NCBI GenBank assembly: GCA_028281785.1
Contig: JANQJG010000084.1
Span: 1-39,889, forward strand
Direction of reading: 5' to 3'
From: Rhodospirillales bacterium
Lineage (GTDB): Bacteria; Pseudomonadota; Alphaproteobacteria; Rhodospirillales; Shumkoniaceae
Length of the DNA stretch: 39,889 nucleotides
This document shows positions 1-9,366 of this stretch, in pieces. Each line of letters opens with the position of its first letter. Position 1 is the stretch's first letter. The position numbers and the translations under genes are program-made. The notes below the pieces were generated by a model. The model saw only the letters and a list, made by a program, of their open reading frames with translations, had not been told where the DNA came from and made no database searches.

Positions 1-128
1 GGCCGATTGTTTAGCGCACCGGCGACGCCGAATCTATCCGATCCTTGCGGTGGAATATCGGCGGCAAATTCCGTTCTGATTCCGAAACAACACAACATAA
101 TCTCAGGTTTCTCGGCTGATCGGCCTGT

Positions 129-1274
129 TCACGACGTCGGGTTCGGGCGGCGAACGGCGCGGCCGAGGACGGTGACGATGACGCAGAGGAGAACCACCAA
201 ACCGAGCGCGGGCGGCAGGCCCATCAGCTCCGCCAGGACGCCGATCAGCGGCGGCCCGAGCAACAGTCCGAAATAGCCGAGGGTGCAGACCCCCGCGATC
301 GCGACGCCGGCCGGCACGTCGCCGGCGCGGGCGGCGAGGGAGAGGGTGACCGGGAAGATGCAGGAGAGCCCGGCGCCGACCATCCCGAAGCCCAGGATCG
401 CCGCCTCGGGCCGGCCGATCAGCAGGGCGCCGCCCAGGCCGAGCGCGGCCAGGGCGCCGCCAACCCGGATGATGCGGACCTCTCCAAACCGGAGGATGAG
501 GCGGTCGCCGGCGAACCGGCCGGCGGCCATCATCAGAGAGAAGACGGCAAAGGCCGCCGCCGCGGTCGCCGTGTCCGCGCCGAGACTGCCGCTGAGGTAG
601 ACGGCGCTCCAGTCGCCGACGGAGCCCTCGGCGAGCAGGACGCAAAAAGCGATGACGCCGAGCAGGAGGAGGCCCCGGCTCGGGCGCACGAACAGCGGTC
701 CGTCGGCGCGGGCATCCTCCTTGGGTCCGAGCATCCAGAGACAGGCCGCGAAACCGACGATCAGGGACGCTGCGCCGACCCAGGCGAAATGGGGCGCCAG
801 CCCAGCTCCCTCGCGGGCCACCCAGCCGGCGACGACGGCCCCGGCCATGCCGCCGAGGCTGAACATGCCGTGCAGGGAGGAGAGGATGGGCCGCCGCCGC
901 CGCCGCTCGACCGCGGCGCCCTGGGCGTTCATGGCCACGTCCATGGACCCGGAAGAGACGCCATAGGCGAAAAACGCGGCGCAGAGGGACGCCCAGCCGC
1001 CGGCGAGGGCGAGGGCGGCCAGCGACAGCGCGAAGGGAAGGATGGCGGCGGCGGTGACGGCGCGGCTGCCGAAACGCGCGATCAGGATACCGGCCAAGGG
1101 CATGGCGATGAGGGCGCCGATGGCCAGCATGAAGAGCGCGATGCCGAGCTGGCCCTCGCCGAGGCCGAGACCGTCCTTGACCTCCGCCAGGCGGGGCGCC
1201 CAGCTGCCATGGCCGAAGCCGTTGAGGGCGAAGACGACCGCCGTGCCGAGGCGGGCGCGGGAGGTTACGTTCAT
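129..1274 (-). CDS. MFS transporter, YbjJ-like
   Basis: A 381-residue inner-membrane carrier with about 12 hydrophobic segments and no signal peptide. The N-terminal half carries the YbjJ-type pattern: GHGSWAPRLAEVK near residue 21, an RFGSR loop after the second helix (about 66-70), and SGSMDVAMNAQGAAVERR near 107-124, followed by LHGMFSLGG. YbjJ-like members of the major facilitator superfamily are poorly characterised exporters, so the substrate cannot be stated. Its ATG overlaps the stop of the upstream gene by four bases (ATGA at 1271-1274), so the two carriers are very probably translated from one mRNA together with the glutamate dehydrogenase gene. The family call is secure; the subfamily comes from motif memory. 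Confidence 0.85.
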   Translation of the reverse strand: MNVTSRARLGTAVVFALNGFGHGSWAPRLAEVKDGLGLGEGQLGIALFMLAIGALIAMPLAGILIARFGSRAVTAAAILPFALSLAALALAGGWASLCAAFFAYGVSSGSMDVAMNAQGAAVERRRRRPILSSLHGMFSLGGMAGAVVAGWVAREGAGLAPHFAWVGAASLIVGFAACLWMLGPKEDARADGPLFVRPSRGLLLLGVIAFCVLLAEGSVGDWSAVYLSGSLGADTATAAAAFAVFSLMMAAGRFAGDRLILRFGEVRIIRVGGALAALGLGGALLIGRPEAAILGFGMVGAGLSCIFPVTLSLAARAGDVPAGVAIAGVCTLGYFGLLLGPPLIGVLAELMGLPPALGLVVLLCVIVTVLGRAVRRPNPTS

Positions 1275-2560
1275 TCCCGGGATCTGGCGGGGTCGGGCAC
1301 CGGAAGCAAGAGCAGGGCGCCGAGAACGAGAAAGATCAGGATCGTCGCCATGCCCCAGCGCTGGCTATCCATAGCCACCGTCACCCAACCCAGCAGCGCC
1401 GGCCCGAGAAAGGCGGTGACCTTGCCGGAAAAGGCGTAGAGGCCGAACATCTCGGCCCGGAGCGCAGGCGGCGCGGCGCGGGCCATCAAGGAACGGCTGG
1501 CCGACTGGGTCGGGCCGATGAAAATCCCGAGCGGCAGCCCGAGCGCCCAGAACAGCGCCTTGGACTCGACGAAACAGAGCGCGGTGCCGAGGACGGTGAG
1601 CGCCGCCAGCGAGATCAGGATCGTGAGCTTGGGTCCGATCCAGTCGTCGATCCAGGCGAAGGCGGCGGCACCGAGACCGGCGGTGACGTTGATGGCGATC
1701 GCGAACAGGATGATCTCGTCATAGTCCATGCCGAAGGTGCCGGCCGCGTAGGCGCCGCCGAAGGCGAACAGGGTGTTGAGACCGTCGGTGTAGATCATGC
1801 GGGCGAGCAGGAACCGGGCGATGTTGGCGTATCGGCGGATCTGACGAAGGGTCCCGATCAGGGTGGAGACGCCGCGGCGCACGGCCTCCATCCCGCCGAT
1901 CCCGGTCGCCGGCGAATCCGGCGTGAACAGGAAAAACGGGATGGAAAAGACCGCGAACCAAACCGAAACGATCAGGGCGGTGGCCCGGACATGCTCGGCC
2001 GCCTCGCGGTCGAGGCCGAACCAGGGCGTCTCCGGCTGCACGAAGCCGACGAGGGCGAGGGCGAGGCAGCTGAGCCCGCCGAAATAGCCGAGCCCCCAGG
2101 CCCATCCGGAGACACGCCCGACCATGGAGGGGGGCGCCAGCTCCGGCAGCATGGCGTTGTAGAAGACGATCCCGGTCTCGAAGGCGAAGTTGGCGATGAC
2201 GACCACGGCCAGCGCGAACAGGATGTAGGCCGGGTCGGGCGCAGCGAACCAGAGGAGCGAGCTGGTCACGACGCAAAGGAGGGTGAAGACCAGGATCCAG
2301 GGCTTCCGGCGGCCACCGTGATCGGCGATGGCGCCGAACACGGGCGCGGTGACCGCCATCAGAATGGCCGAAAGGCTCATCGCATAGCCCCATTGGGCGG
2401 TGCCCGTGACCTCGTCGACGGCGACCGCGCGCACGAAATAGGCGGAGAACACGAAGGTCGCGACCACCGTCGGGAAGGCCGAGTTGGCCCAGTCGTAGGA
2501 GCACCAGGCGATCAGCGCGCGCGCGCTGGGCCTGGGCGGTGAGCCTTTGTTTCCGGGCAC
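1271..2560 (-). CDS. UMF1/Atg22-like MFS permease
   Basis: A 429-residue polytopic membrane protein. The N-terminus, IAWCSYDWANSAFPTVVATF at about residues 17-36, is the hallmark of the UMF1 (unknown major facilitator 1) group, which is related to fungal vacuolar Atg22. About 12 membrane segments are visible, with the usual break after TM6 near residue 210. The fungal relatives export amino acids from the vacuole; the bacterial substrate is unknown. Placement 13 bp after the NAD-glutamate dehydrogenase stop suggests a link with amino-acid or glutamate metabolism, but that is inference from position. The C-terminus overlaps the next carrier by four bases. Confidence 0.88.
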   Translation of the reverse strand: MPGNKGSPPRPSARALIAWCSYDWANSAFPTVVATFVFSAYFVRAVAVDEVTGTAQWGYAMSLSAILMAVTAPVFGAIADHGGRRKPWILVFTLLCVVTSSLLWFAAPDPAYILFALAVVVIANFAFETGIVFYNAMLPELAPPSMVGRVSGWAWGLGYFGGLSCLALALVGFVQPETPWFGLDREAAEHVRATALIVSVWFAVFSIPFFLFTPDSPATGIGGMEAVRRGVSTLIGTLRQIRRYANIARFLLARMIYTDGLNTLFAFGGAYAAGTFGMDYDEIILFAIAINVTAGLGAAAFAWIDDWIGPKLTILISLAALTVLGTALCFVESKALFWALGLPLGIFIGPTQSASRSLMARAAPPALRAEMFGLYAFSGKVTAFLGPALLGWVTVAMDSQRWGMATILIFLVLGALLLLPVPDPARSRE

Positions 2561-2573
2561 CGTTCCGTTTCCG

Positions 2574-5500
2574 TTATGACTCGATGGCGGCGAGAAGACC
2601 GCGAAGCTGTCGGCTGGCGACGGCGATCATCGACACGTCGCGGATCTCCGACGCCCAGAGCTCGCCGAGCATGCGCTCTGCCCGGCCGACGGCGTCGCGA
2701 TGGGCCGAGACCCAGGCCTTGATGGCCTCTCCCGACGTCTGATCGGCGCCGTTCAGCACCCGGTCGGTGAGCGCCACCTGATGGCCGTAGATCTCCTCGA
2801 TCAGGGCCTCGACGGCGAGCCTCTGCCAATGGCTTTGGGTTTCGAGACCTTCGCCGGCGCGGCGCAGGTCGCCGAGCCGGAAATGGTCGCCGACCGCGTG
2901 GTAGAGACGTCCGACCTCGACCACGTCCATCTTCCGGGCTTCGGCCAGGCGGATGATGTCGAGCCCGGAGACGAGCCCGACCTGGGTGACGACGCGGAAA
3001 GCCAGATCCTCGGGCACGCCCCGCGCGGCATAGCCGCAGGCGCGATCCCGGAGCGCCGCGAGGGCGGCCTGAGGCAGAACCTCGTCGAGACGGTCGGCGA
3101 GGGTGGCGATGCCCTCGCGAAAGCCGACCACCTGATGGTTCACGTCGAAGGGCGCGGGAACATTGCAGAGGAACCAGCGGGTGGCACGATCCACAAGGCG
3201 GTTGATGTCCTGCATCATCGCCATCTGAACGGAGGCGTCCACCTGGTTGTCCAGCGCCTCGATGGACTCCCACAGCGCGCGGAGGCCGAAGACCTTGCGC
3301 GCCACGGTGAAGGCCCGGGCGATGTCGGTCGGGCCGAGCCCGGTTTCCTCGATCAGGCGGGCGACGAAAGTGCCGCCGACCCGGTTGATCATGCTGTTGG
3401 TGACGCCGGTGGCGATGATCTCGCGGCGCAGCCGGTGGCTCTCGATCGCCTTCCGATAGCGTTTATGAAGCGGCTTGGGGAAATAGCGCACGAGATCGTT
3501 GAGCATGCGCCGATCGTCCGGCAGGTCGGACTCCAGGATCTCGTCGTAGAGCCACATCTTGGCATAGGACATGAGAACGGAGACTTCCGGCCGCGTCAGG
3601 CCGGCGCCGGCGGCCTCGCGCTCCTCCAGCTCCTCGTCGTCGGGCAGGAATTCGACATCGCGATCCAGCCGGCCCTGCGCCTCGAGAAACCGCATCAGCC
3701 GGGCCTGATGGCCGAGAACCTCGACCCCCTGGTCCTTGGCCCGGGAAATCGCCAGCGTCTGCAGATAGTTGTGCCGGAGGACGAGCCCCGCGACCTCGTC
3801 CGTCATGTCCGCGAGGAGCTTGTTGCGCTGCTTCTCGGTCATGTCGCCCTCGGCGACCAGGGCGTTGAGCAGGACCTTGATGTTGACCTCGTGGTCCGAG
3901 GTGTCGACACCGGCCGAGTTGTCGATGGCATCGGTGTTGAGGCGCCCGCCGGCCAGCGCGAATTCGATTCGGGCCCGCTGGGTAAGACCCAGATTGGCGC
4001 CCTCGCCGACGACCTTGCAGCGGAGATCGGAGGTGTCGACGCGGACGGAGTCGTTCATGCGGTCGCCGGCCTCGGCCTGGGATTCGGCCGTCGCCTTGAC
4101 ATAGGTGCCGATGCCGCCGAACCAGAGGAGTTCGACCTCGGCCTTGAGGAGAGCGCGGATCAACTCGTCCGGCGTCACCTCCTCGGTTTCGATACCGAAA
4201 CGATCCCGGATCTCCGGGGTCAGGGTGACGGTCTTGGCGCGCCGCTCGAACACGCCGCCGCCCTTGGAGATCTTTTTCGGATCATAGTCGGTCCAGGACG
4301 AGCGCGGCAGCTCGAACAGCCGCTTGCGCTCGGCGAAGCTCTTGGCGGCGTCGGGATCGGGATCGACGAAGATGTGCAGATGGTTGAACGCGCCGATCAG
4401 CCGGATATGCTCCGACAGCAGCATGCCGTTGCCGAAGACGTCGCCGGACATGTCGCCGACGCCGACCACGGTGAAGTCCTCGGCTTGCGTGTTGACGCCG
4501 ATCTCGCGGAAGTGGCGCTTGACCGACTCCCAGGCGCCGCGGGCGGTGATGCCCATCTTCTTGTGATCGTAGCCGTTGCTGCCGCCCGACGCGAAGGCGT
4601 CGCCGAGCCAATAGCCGCGGTCGACGGAGATGCCGTTGGCGATGTCCGAGAAGGTGGCCGTGCCCTTGTCGGCGGCGACGACCAGATAGGGGTCGTCATC
4701 GTCGCGGCGGACGACGTCAACCGGCGGCACCAGTTCGCCCGCCCGCAGATTGTCGGTGATATCGAGCATGCCCCGCATCAGCGTCTTGTAGCATTCGATG
4801 CCCTCGGCGAGCTGGGCGTCGCGGTCGCCGCCCTCGGGCGGCCGCTTGACGACGAAGCCGCCCTTGGAGCCGACGGGCACGATGACCGCGTTCTTGACCA
4901 TCTGCGCCTTCATCAGGCCGAGCACCTCGGTGCGGAAGTCCTCCCGCCGGTCGGACCAGCGGATGCCGCCGCGCGCGACCTTGCCGCCGCGCAGATGAAC
5001 GCCCTCCACCCGCGGCGAATAGACCCAGATCTCGTAGAGCGGGCGCGGCAGCGGCAGGCCCTCGACCGCGCGGCTGTCGAACTTGAAGGAGAGGTAGGGT
5101 TTGGGCTGGCCGTCCTCGCCGGGCTGGAAGAAGTTGGTGCGCAGGGTCGACTCGACGAGATTGACGAAGCGGCGCAGAATCCGGTCCTGATCGGCGTTCT
5201 CCACCGCGTTCAGGCCGTCCGAGATGCGCGCCAAGACCTCCTTGGCCCGGGCCTCGGAGTCGCCCGCGCCGGCAGGATCGAAGCGGGCCAGGAACAGACG
5301 CACGATGAGAGCCGCAAGCTCGGGGCTGTCGAGCATCGTCTGCTCCATATAGGCCTGCGAATAGGCGATCCCCGCCTGACGCAGATACTTGCAGTAAGCC
5401 CGCAGAACCACGGCCTCGCGCCAATCCAGCCCGGCCCGCGCGACAAGTCCGTTGAAGCCGTCGCTTTCCACCTCGCCGCGCCAGACCCGCCGGAAGGTCT

Positions 5501-7412
5501 CCTTGAACTTTTCGCGAATGTCGCCGAGCGGGATCGGAGCGCCGTCGCGGGACTCGAGCCCAAAATCGTGAATCAGCACCTGATCCGTGTCCGTGCCATG
5601 CGGTGTGATGACATAGGGCACCTCTTCGATCACCTTCAGCCCCATATGCTCGAGCATGGGCAGCGCGTCGGAGAGTGGGATCGGGCGGTCCGGATGATAG
5701 AGCTTGAGCCTGATCTGGTGCTCGCCCGCCTCGATCGGGCGCCGCAGGCTCAAACCGAGCGCGCCGTTCGAGAACGCGCCCTCGACCCGCTCGATGTCGA
5801 GCACCGCCGCCTCGGTCGAGAAGCGCTCGCGATATCCGGCGGGAAAAGCCGGCCGGTATCGCTGGAACAGGGCGACGCCCCGCTCCTCCCCATGGGCCGA
5901 GATCAATGCCTCCTCCAGGGCGTCCTGCCAGGCACGGGCGGCGTCCGCGAGCCGGGCCTCGATCTCATCGGCGTCATAGTCGGGGATCGCGCCGGGCGTG
6001 GTGCGGATGAACATATGCACCCGGGCCAGCGGCGCGTCGCTGAGCTGGATGTACCACTCCGCGGAATGGCCGGCGAAGGCGGCCTCCATGATCGCCTGCA
6101 TGCGGTGCCTGAGATCGGTGTTGTAGCGATCGCGCGGCACGAACAGCAGGCAGGACATGAAGCGGTCGAGATCGTCCCGCCGAAGGAACAGGGCGACCCG
6201 CTGCCGTTCCTGAAGATTGAGGATGCCGAGCGCGGTGTGGAAGAGATGATCCCCGGAGACCTGGAACAGCTCGTCGCGGGGAAACGTCTCGAGGATGTTC
6301 ATGAGGGCCTTGCCGTCATGGCTGATGGGCGGCAGGCCGGCGCGGTCGTAGACCTGCTCGATCTTGCGCCTCAGCAGCGGAATCTGGCGCGGGCTCATGG
6401 TATAGGCGGAGGCCGTGAAGAGACCGGCGATGAGATGCTGCCCGACGACCCGGCCGTCCGGCCCGAAGCGCTGGATCATCACCGCGTCCATATGGACCGG
6501 CCGATGCACCGTGGCGACCCTGTCCGTCTTCACGACCGTCAGGCCGCGGGGTTCGGCGAGATAGGCAAGGATTTCCGGCCGGAGGGAAGCCAGATCCTCG
6601 AATTCCCGAAAAACCGAGACCCGCGGGTCGCGCAGGAGACCGAGACCGGTATCGGGATCGACCGCCATCGACACGGCCTCGCCGTCGAAGGCATACGCCC
6701 GATAGCCGAGAAGCGTGAAATTGTGGTCGTGAACCCAGCGCAGAAAGGCGCAAATCTCAGACGCGTCGCCCTCGTCCAGCGGTCCGGGCGCGGCCTCCAG
6801 CTCCTCGATCGCGGCCAGCATGCAGGCGCGCATGCTTTGCCAGTCGTCCACGGCGGCCCGAACGTCGGCGAGCACCCGGCTGACGTCGGCGGCGATTTCG
6901 TCCAGGCGCGCATCGGGCTGGCGGCTGATTTCGATATGCATGAAGGATTCGCCAAGGCCGTCTTCCGCCGCCTCATCCGGTTTCAAGATCTTGACGAGGC
7001 TGTTCCCGCCATCCCGCCGAACCTCAAGAACGGGATGAATGATCAGATGAACGGCAAAATCCCTGCGATTGAGTTCGGCGCTGACCGAATCGACGAGGAA
7101 CGGCATGTCGTCATTGACGATTTCGAGGACCGTGTGCTCGGACGTCCAGCCATGCTCCTCGAGATCGGGATTATAGGCCCGGACCTTGGCCTCTCCGGGT
7201 TGCCGTTGCATGCCGAAGCGTAGATGGGCCAGCGCGGCCCCGAACAGGGTGTCGCGCCGATGGACCACAAGGTCGGCCGGTGGAACCCATTCGTAGTACT
7301 GGCGAATGAAGCAGGCTGCCGCCTGCGCCTCGGCATCCGCGAGGCGGCTGATGGCCTCGGCGGCTATTTCCTCGATGAATTCAGGCTTTTTGTGCTCGGC
7401 GGCACGAGTCAT
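2574..7412 (-). CDS. gdhB: NAD-dependent glutamate dehydrogenase, large (GDH-180 class)
   Basis: A 1612-residue cytoplasmic enzyme converting L-glutamate, water and NAD+ to 2-oxoglutarate, ammonium and NADH. The length matches the large bacterial NAD-GDH family (about 1600 residues). The N-terminal part (about 1-700) holds the ACT-like regulatory region, including the stretch around EHTVLEIVNDDMPFLVDSVS. The catalytic core follows, with GGKVARGGIRWSDRREDFRTE and VPVGSKGGFVVKRPP near residues 795-860, then a nucleotide-binding region with VVGEGANLGLTQRARIEFA. The ATG is preceded by a good GGGAGG Shine-Dalgarno sequence. It heads an apparent minus-strand unit with two permeases. A 1507-codon open frame on the opposite strand is a high-GC shadow. 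The symbol is the common one for this class; naming varies. Confidence 0.96.
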   Translation of the reverse strand: MTRAAEHKKPEFIEEIAAEAISRLADAEAQAAACFIRQYYEWVPPADLVVHRRDTLFGAALAHLRFGMQRQPGEAKVRAYNPDLEEHGWTSEHTVLEIVNDDMPFLVDSVSAELNRRDFAVHLIIHPVLEVRRDGGNSLVKILKPDEAAEDGLGESFMHIEISRQPDARLDEIAADVSRVLADVRAAVDDWQSMRACMLAAIEELEAAPGPLDEGDASEICAFLRWVHDHNFTLLGYRAYAFDGEAVSMAVDPDTGLGLLRDPRVSVFREFEDLASLRPEILAYLAEPRGLTVVKTDRVATVHRPVHMDAVMIQRFGPDGRVVGQHLIAGLFTASAYTMSPRQIPLLRRKIEQVYDRAGLPPISHDGKALMNILETFPRDELFQVSGDHLFHTALGILNLQERQRVALFLRRDDLDRFMSCLLFVPRDRYNTDLRHRMQAIMEAAFAGHSAEWYIQLSDAPLARVHMFIRTTPGAIPDYDADEIEARLADAARAWQDALEEALISAHGEERGVALFQRYRPAFPAGYRERFSTEAAVLDIERVEGAFSNGALGLSLRRPIEAGEHQIRLKLYHPDRPIPLSDALPMLEHMGLKVIEEVPYVITPHGTDTDQVLIHDFGLESRDGAPIPLGDIREKFKETFRRVWRGEVESDGFNGLVARAGLDWREAVVLRAYCKYLRQAGIAYSQAYMEQTMLDSPELAALIVRLFLARFDPAGAGDSEARAKEVLARISDGLNAVENADQDRILRRFVNLVESTLRTNFFQPGEDGQPKPYLSFKFDSRAVEGLPLPRPLYEIWVYSPRVEGVHLRGGKVARGGIRWSDRREDFRTEVLGLMKAQMVKNAVIVPVGSKGGFVVKRPPEGGDRDAQLAEGIECYKTLMRGMLDITDNLRAGELVPPVDVVRRDDDDPYLVVAADKGTATFSDIANGISVDRGYWLGDAFASGGSNGYDHKKMGITARGAWESVKRHFREIGVNTQAEDFTVVGVGDMSGDVFGNGMLLSEHIRLIGAFNHLHIFVDPDPDAAKSFAERKRLFELPRSSWTDYDPKKISKGGGVFERRAKTVTLTPEIRDRFGIETEEVTPDELIRALLKAEVELLWFGGIGTYVKATAESQAEAGDRMNDSVRVDTSDLRCKVVGEGANLGLTQRARIEFALAGGRLNTDAIDNSAGVDTSDHEVNIKVLLNALVAEGDMTEKQRNKLLADMTDEVAGLVLRHNYLQTLAISRAKDQGVEVLGHQARLMRFLEAQGRLDRDVEFLPDDEELEEREAAGAGLTRPEVSVLMSYAKMWLYDEILESDLPDDRRMLNDLVRYFPKPLHKRYRKAIESHRLRREIIATGVTNSMINRVGGTFVARLIEETGLGPTDIARAFTVARKVFGLRALWESIEALDNQVDASVQMAMMQDINRLVDRATRWFLCNVPAPFDVNHQVVGFREGIATLADRLDEVLPQAALAALRDRACGYAARGVPEDLAFRVVTQVGLVSGLDIIRLAEARKMDVVEVGRLYHAVGDHFRLGDLRRAGEGLETQSHWQRLAVEALIEEIYGHQVALTDRVLNGADQTSGEAIKAWVSAHRDAVGRAERMLGELWASEIRDVSMIAVASRQLRGLLAAIES

Positions 7413-7768
7413 GGGTGACCTCCCAGGTCAACGGGCTTCGGCAAATCGTTACGCCTCGGAAACAATCCTTTTCGGATCGTCCGAGGCAGGTTTGAAGGTT
7501 TTTTCATGGTGTCTGTCGTCACGATGGAGTTTGGCCGAAAATGGCCGTCATGCAAACCGTTAGACCGGCTTGGCAGACCGATTTTTTAGCGGGATGGTGT
7601 CAGCCAACGCGTCCCGATCGTTGCGGGCAAAGGCCCAACCGCCTGTCCATGACCAAGCGGATTGGTATTCCAAGATAGTTGCGTGGCACCTCCGTTCGGA
7701 CGCACGGGACAGGATATCGCCAGCCAAGCGGGCCGGCGCCCCGGGACACGCCGTCGCCGGTTACGGCC
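7413..7768. other. Intergenic region upstream of the GDH gene
   Basis: This is 356 bp between the GDH start and the stop of the DUF2336 gene, both read on the minus strand, so it should contain the GDH promoter and leader. I see one convincing inverted repeat (7453-7487, listed separately) and no credible open frame or RNA gene. The part at 7490-7580 is richer in T runs than its surroundings. No clean -35/-10 pair could be assigned. Confidence 0.5.
7453..7487. promoter_or_regulatory. Stem-loop in the GDH leader
   Basis: Perfect 8-bp arms GCCTCGGA (7453-7460) and TCCGAGGC (7480-7487) enclose a 19-nt loop that itself contains a short AATCC/GGAT pairing. The structure lies 41 nt upstream of the GDH start codon on the transcribed side. 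It could be a leader hairpin, an operator or an attenuator; there is no U-run on the coding strand to make it an obvious terminator. Confidence 0.35.
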
Positions 7769-8914
7769 TCATCTCACCTTCAGGTCGCGAATCGCGGCCA
7801 TATAGTTGGCGTTCCGCTGCCACTGCCCCACCACCTTTCGGGCGGAACTCTCGTCCATGCGGTCATAAAGGGTCAGGATCGCGCGGACTTCGCGCTGAAA
7901 CTCCTTTTCGTCCACCGCCCGAGTGCTCCTCACCAGGGCATAGATGGTCGCGAAATAGGCCTTGCCCATGCCGTTCGCCCGACAGGCGACGGCCAAGCCC
8001 TCGCCTCCCGTTTTGAACAGCACGTCCATGACCATGGATTCGCTAAGGCCGGAATAGCGGGCGAACATCGCGACGAAAAGACGCGTCTCGCCATCCCGAA
8101 GGACGCTGATCATCAGATCGGGATCGATTTCGCCCTCTTCCTCCATGACCGCGGCGAGCTTGCGCGCCTTGCCTTCCACGCGCTCGGGAGGGCCGGCCCG
8201 GATGATCTCAAGAGCCGTGGTCTCCAACGCGTCGTCAATGACCGCCTCTTCGACCTTGTAGTTGTCGACGATGTACTGGCGCAGGGCCGCCGAAACCCAC
8301 ATCACCATGCGCTCGGCAAGCTCCGGTTCGAGGTCGGACCGCCTGAGGATAGGCTCCTGGTAGCTGTTCACCCGGCGCGATTCCTCGACCAGATACTCCA
8401 TGGTGGCGGTGGTGATACGGGCATTGGGGTTCTTGAGAAGCGCGCAAACCACGTTCTCATTGCCCGTCTCGACCAGAACGTCGGAGACGGCCTCGCTGAG
8501 GTCCTTGCGCTGCGCGATCGCAACCTGATGCTCGGCGGTGCGATTGCGGGCGATTTCCACGAGATCCTCGTCGAGCAGCACTTTGCTGTGTGAGAGGATG
8601 GGGTAGGCGACCTCGACTTCGTCGTTGGCGAGAACCGTCGCAAGCTCGTGCGGGATCTCGGCCTGATCCGAGAGCTGCCGGCTGATTTCCCGGCGCATGG
8701 AGACCTCGATGTCACGCACGATGCGATGCAGGATGTCGAACATCAAGGTTTGTTCCTGGTTCGACAGGTCGCCATCGTTGGTCAGAAAGACGTCGGAGAT
8801 TGCGTCGGCGAAGGCGCGGCGCCCGGCATCCGAGCGGTCGCGCGCGAGACGGACCAGATACATGTCCTCAGCCGTACCCGTGTCCCGTTTCTCGGTAGGG
8901 GTTGCGACAACCAA
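7769..8914 (-). CDS. DUF2336 domain-containing protein
   Basis: A 381-residue, apparently cytoplasmic, all-helical protein with charged, HEAT-like character (for example LANDEVEVAYPILSHSKVL near 94-112 and RTAEHQVAIAQRKDLSEAVS near 124-143). This matches DUF2336, an alphaproteobacterial family of unknown biochemical function. The frame opens with a TTG (8912-8914) preceded about nine bases upstream by AAGGA; the first ATG in frame is at 8863, giving a 17-residue shorter product, and either start is possible. It stands alone, with tRNA-Gly upstream on the same strand. No catalytic motif is visible. Confidence 0.8.
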   Translation of the reverse strand: MVVATPTEKRDTGTAEDMYLVRLARDRSDAGRRAFADAISDVFLTNDGDLSNQEQTLMFDILHRIVRDIEVSMRREISRQLSDQAEIPHELATVLANDEVEVAYPILSHSKVLLDEDLVEIARNRTAEHQVAIAQRKDLSEAVSDVLVETGNENVVCALLKNPNARITTATMEYLVEESRRVNSYQEPILRRSDLEPELAERMVMWVSAALRQYIVDNYKVEEAVIDDALETTALEIIRAGPPERVEGKARKLAAVMEEEGEIDPDLMISVLRDGETRLFVAMFARYSGLSESMVMDVLFKTGGEGLAVACRANGMGKAYFATIYALVRSTRAVDEKEFQREVRAILTLYDRMDESSARKVVGQWQRNANYMAAIRDLKVR

Positions 8915-9113
8915 TTCTGGAAATCCTTTGCGGTGGGAACAGGCCTAAATCCATACGTTCCGCCGCCCCGGTTCCGGAGCGACGGGAGGTTCAAACCACC
9001 GACTCATACCACCAAGTCCGCACCCATTTGTCCACCGAGCCGGCTTTTCGACAGTGACCGCCATCACTGCAAGACCGACCGGGCGGCTCCGCCCTGGGTA
9101 CAACGGAGAACGC

Positions 9114-9188
<75 letters not shown>

Positions 9189-9366
9189 GAAGCCTCGCGT
9201 TCAGCCGCGAAAACGATGATAAGCCCTGGAGAAACGTTTGCAACCCCCTCTTTGTAACGGTTTGTATGTATTTGTTACGCGCCGTTGCCCGTCCGAACTC
9301 TAGGGCCTGTGTCAAGGAGTCTTCGGCTTGAGCTATCCTCGGGGATCCTTTTAAGCTGTCGCCACC

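Noticed and set aside
2700..7223. A 1507-codon open frame antisense to the NAD-GDH gene
   Set aside because: Its protein is low-complexity (rich in D, G, A, R, V) and mirrors the codon structure of the true gene; long antisense frames are common in very GC-rich DNA.
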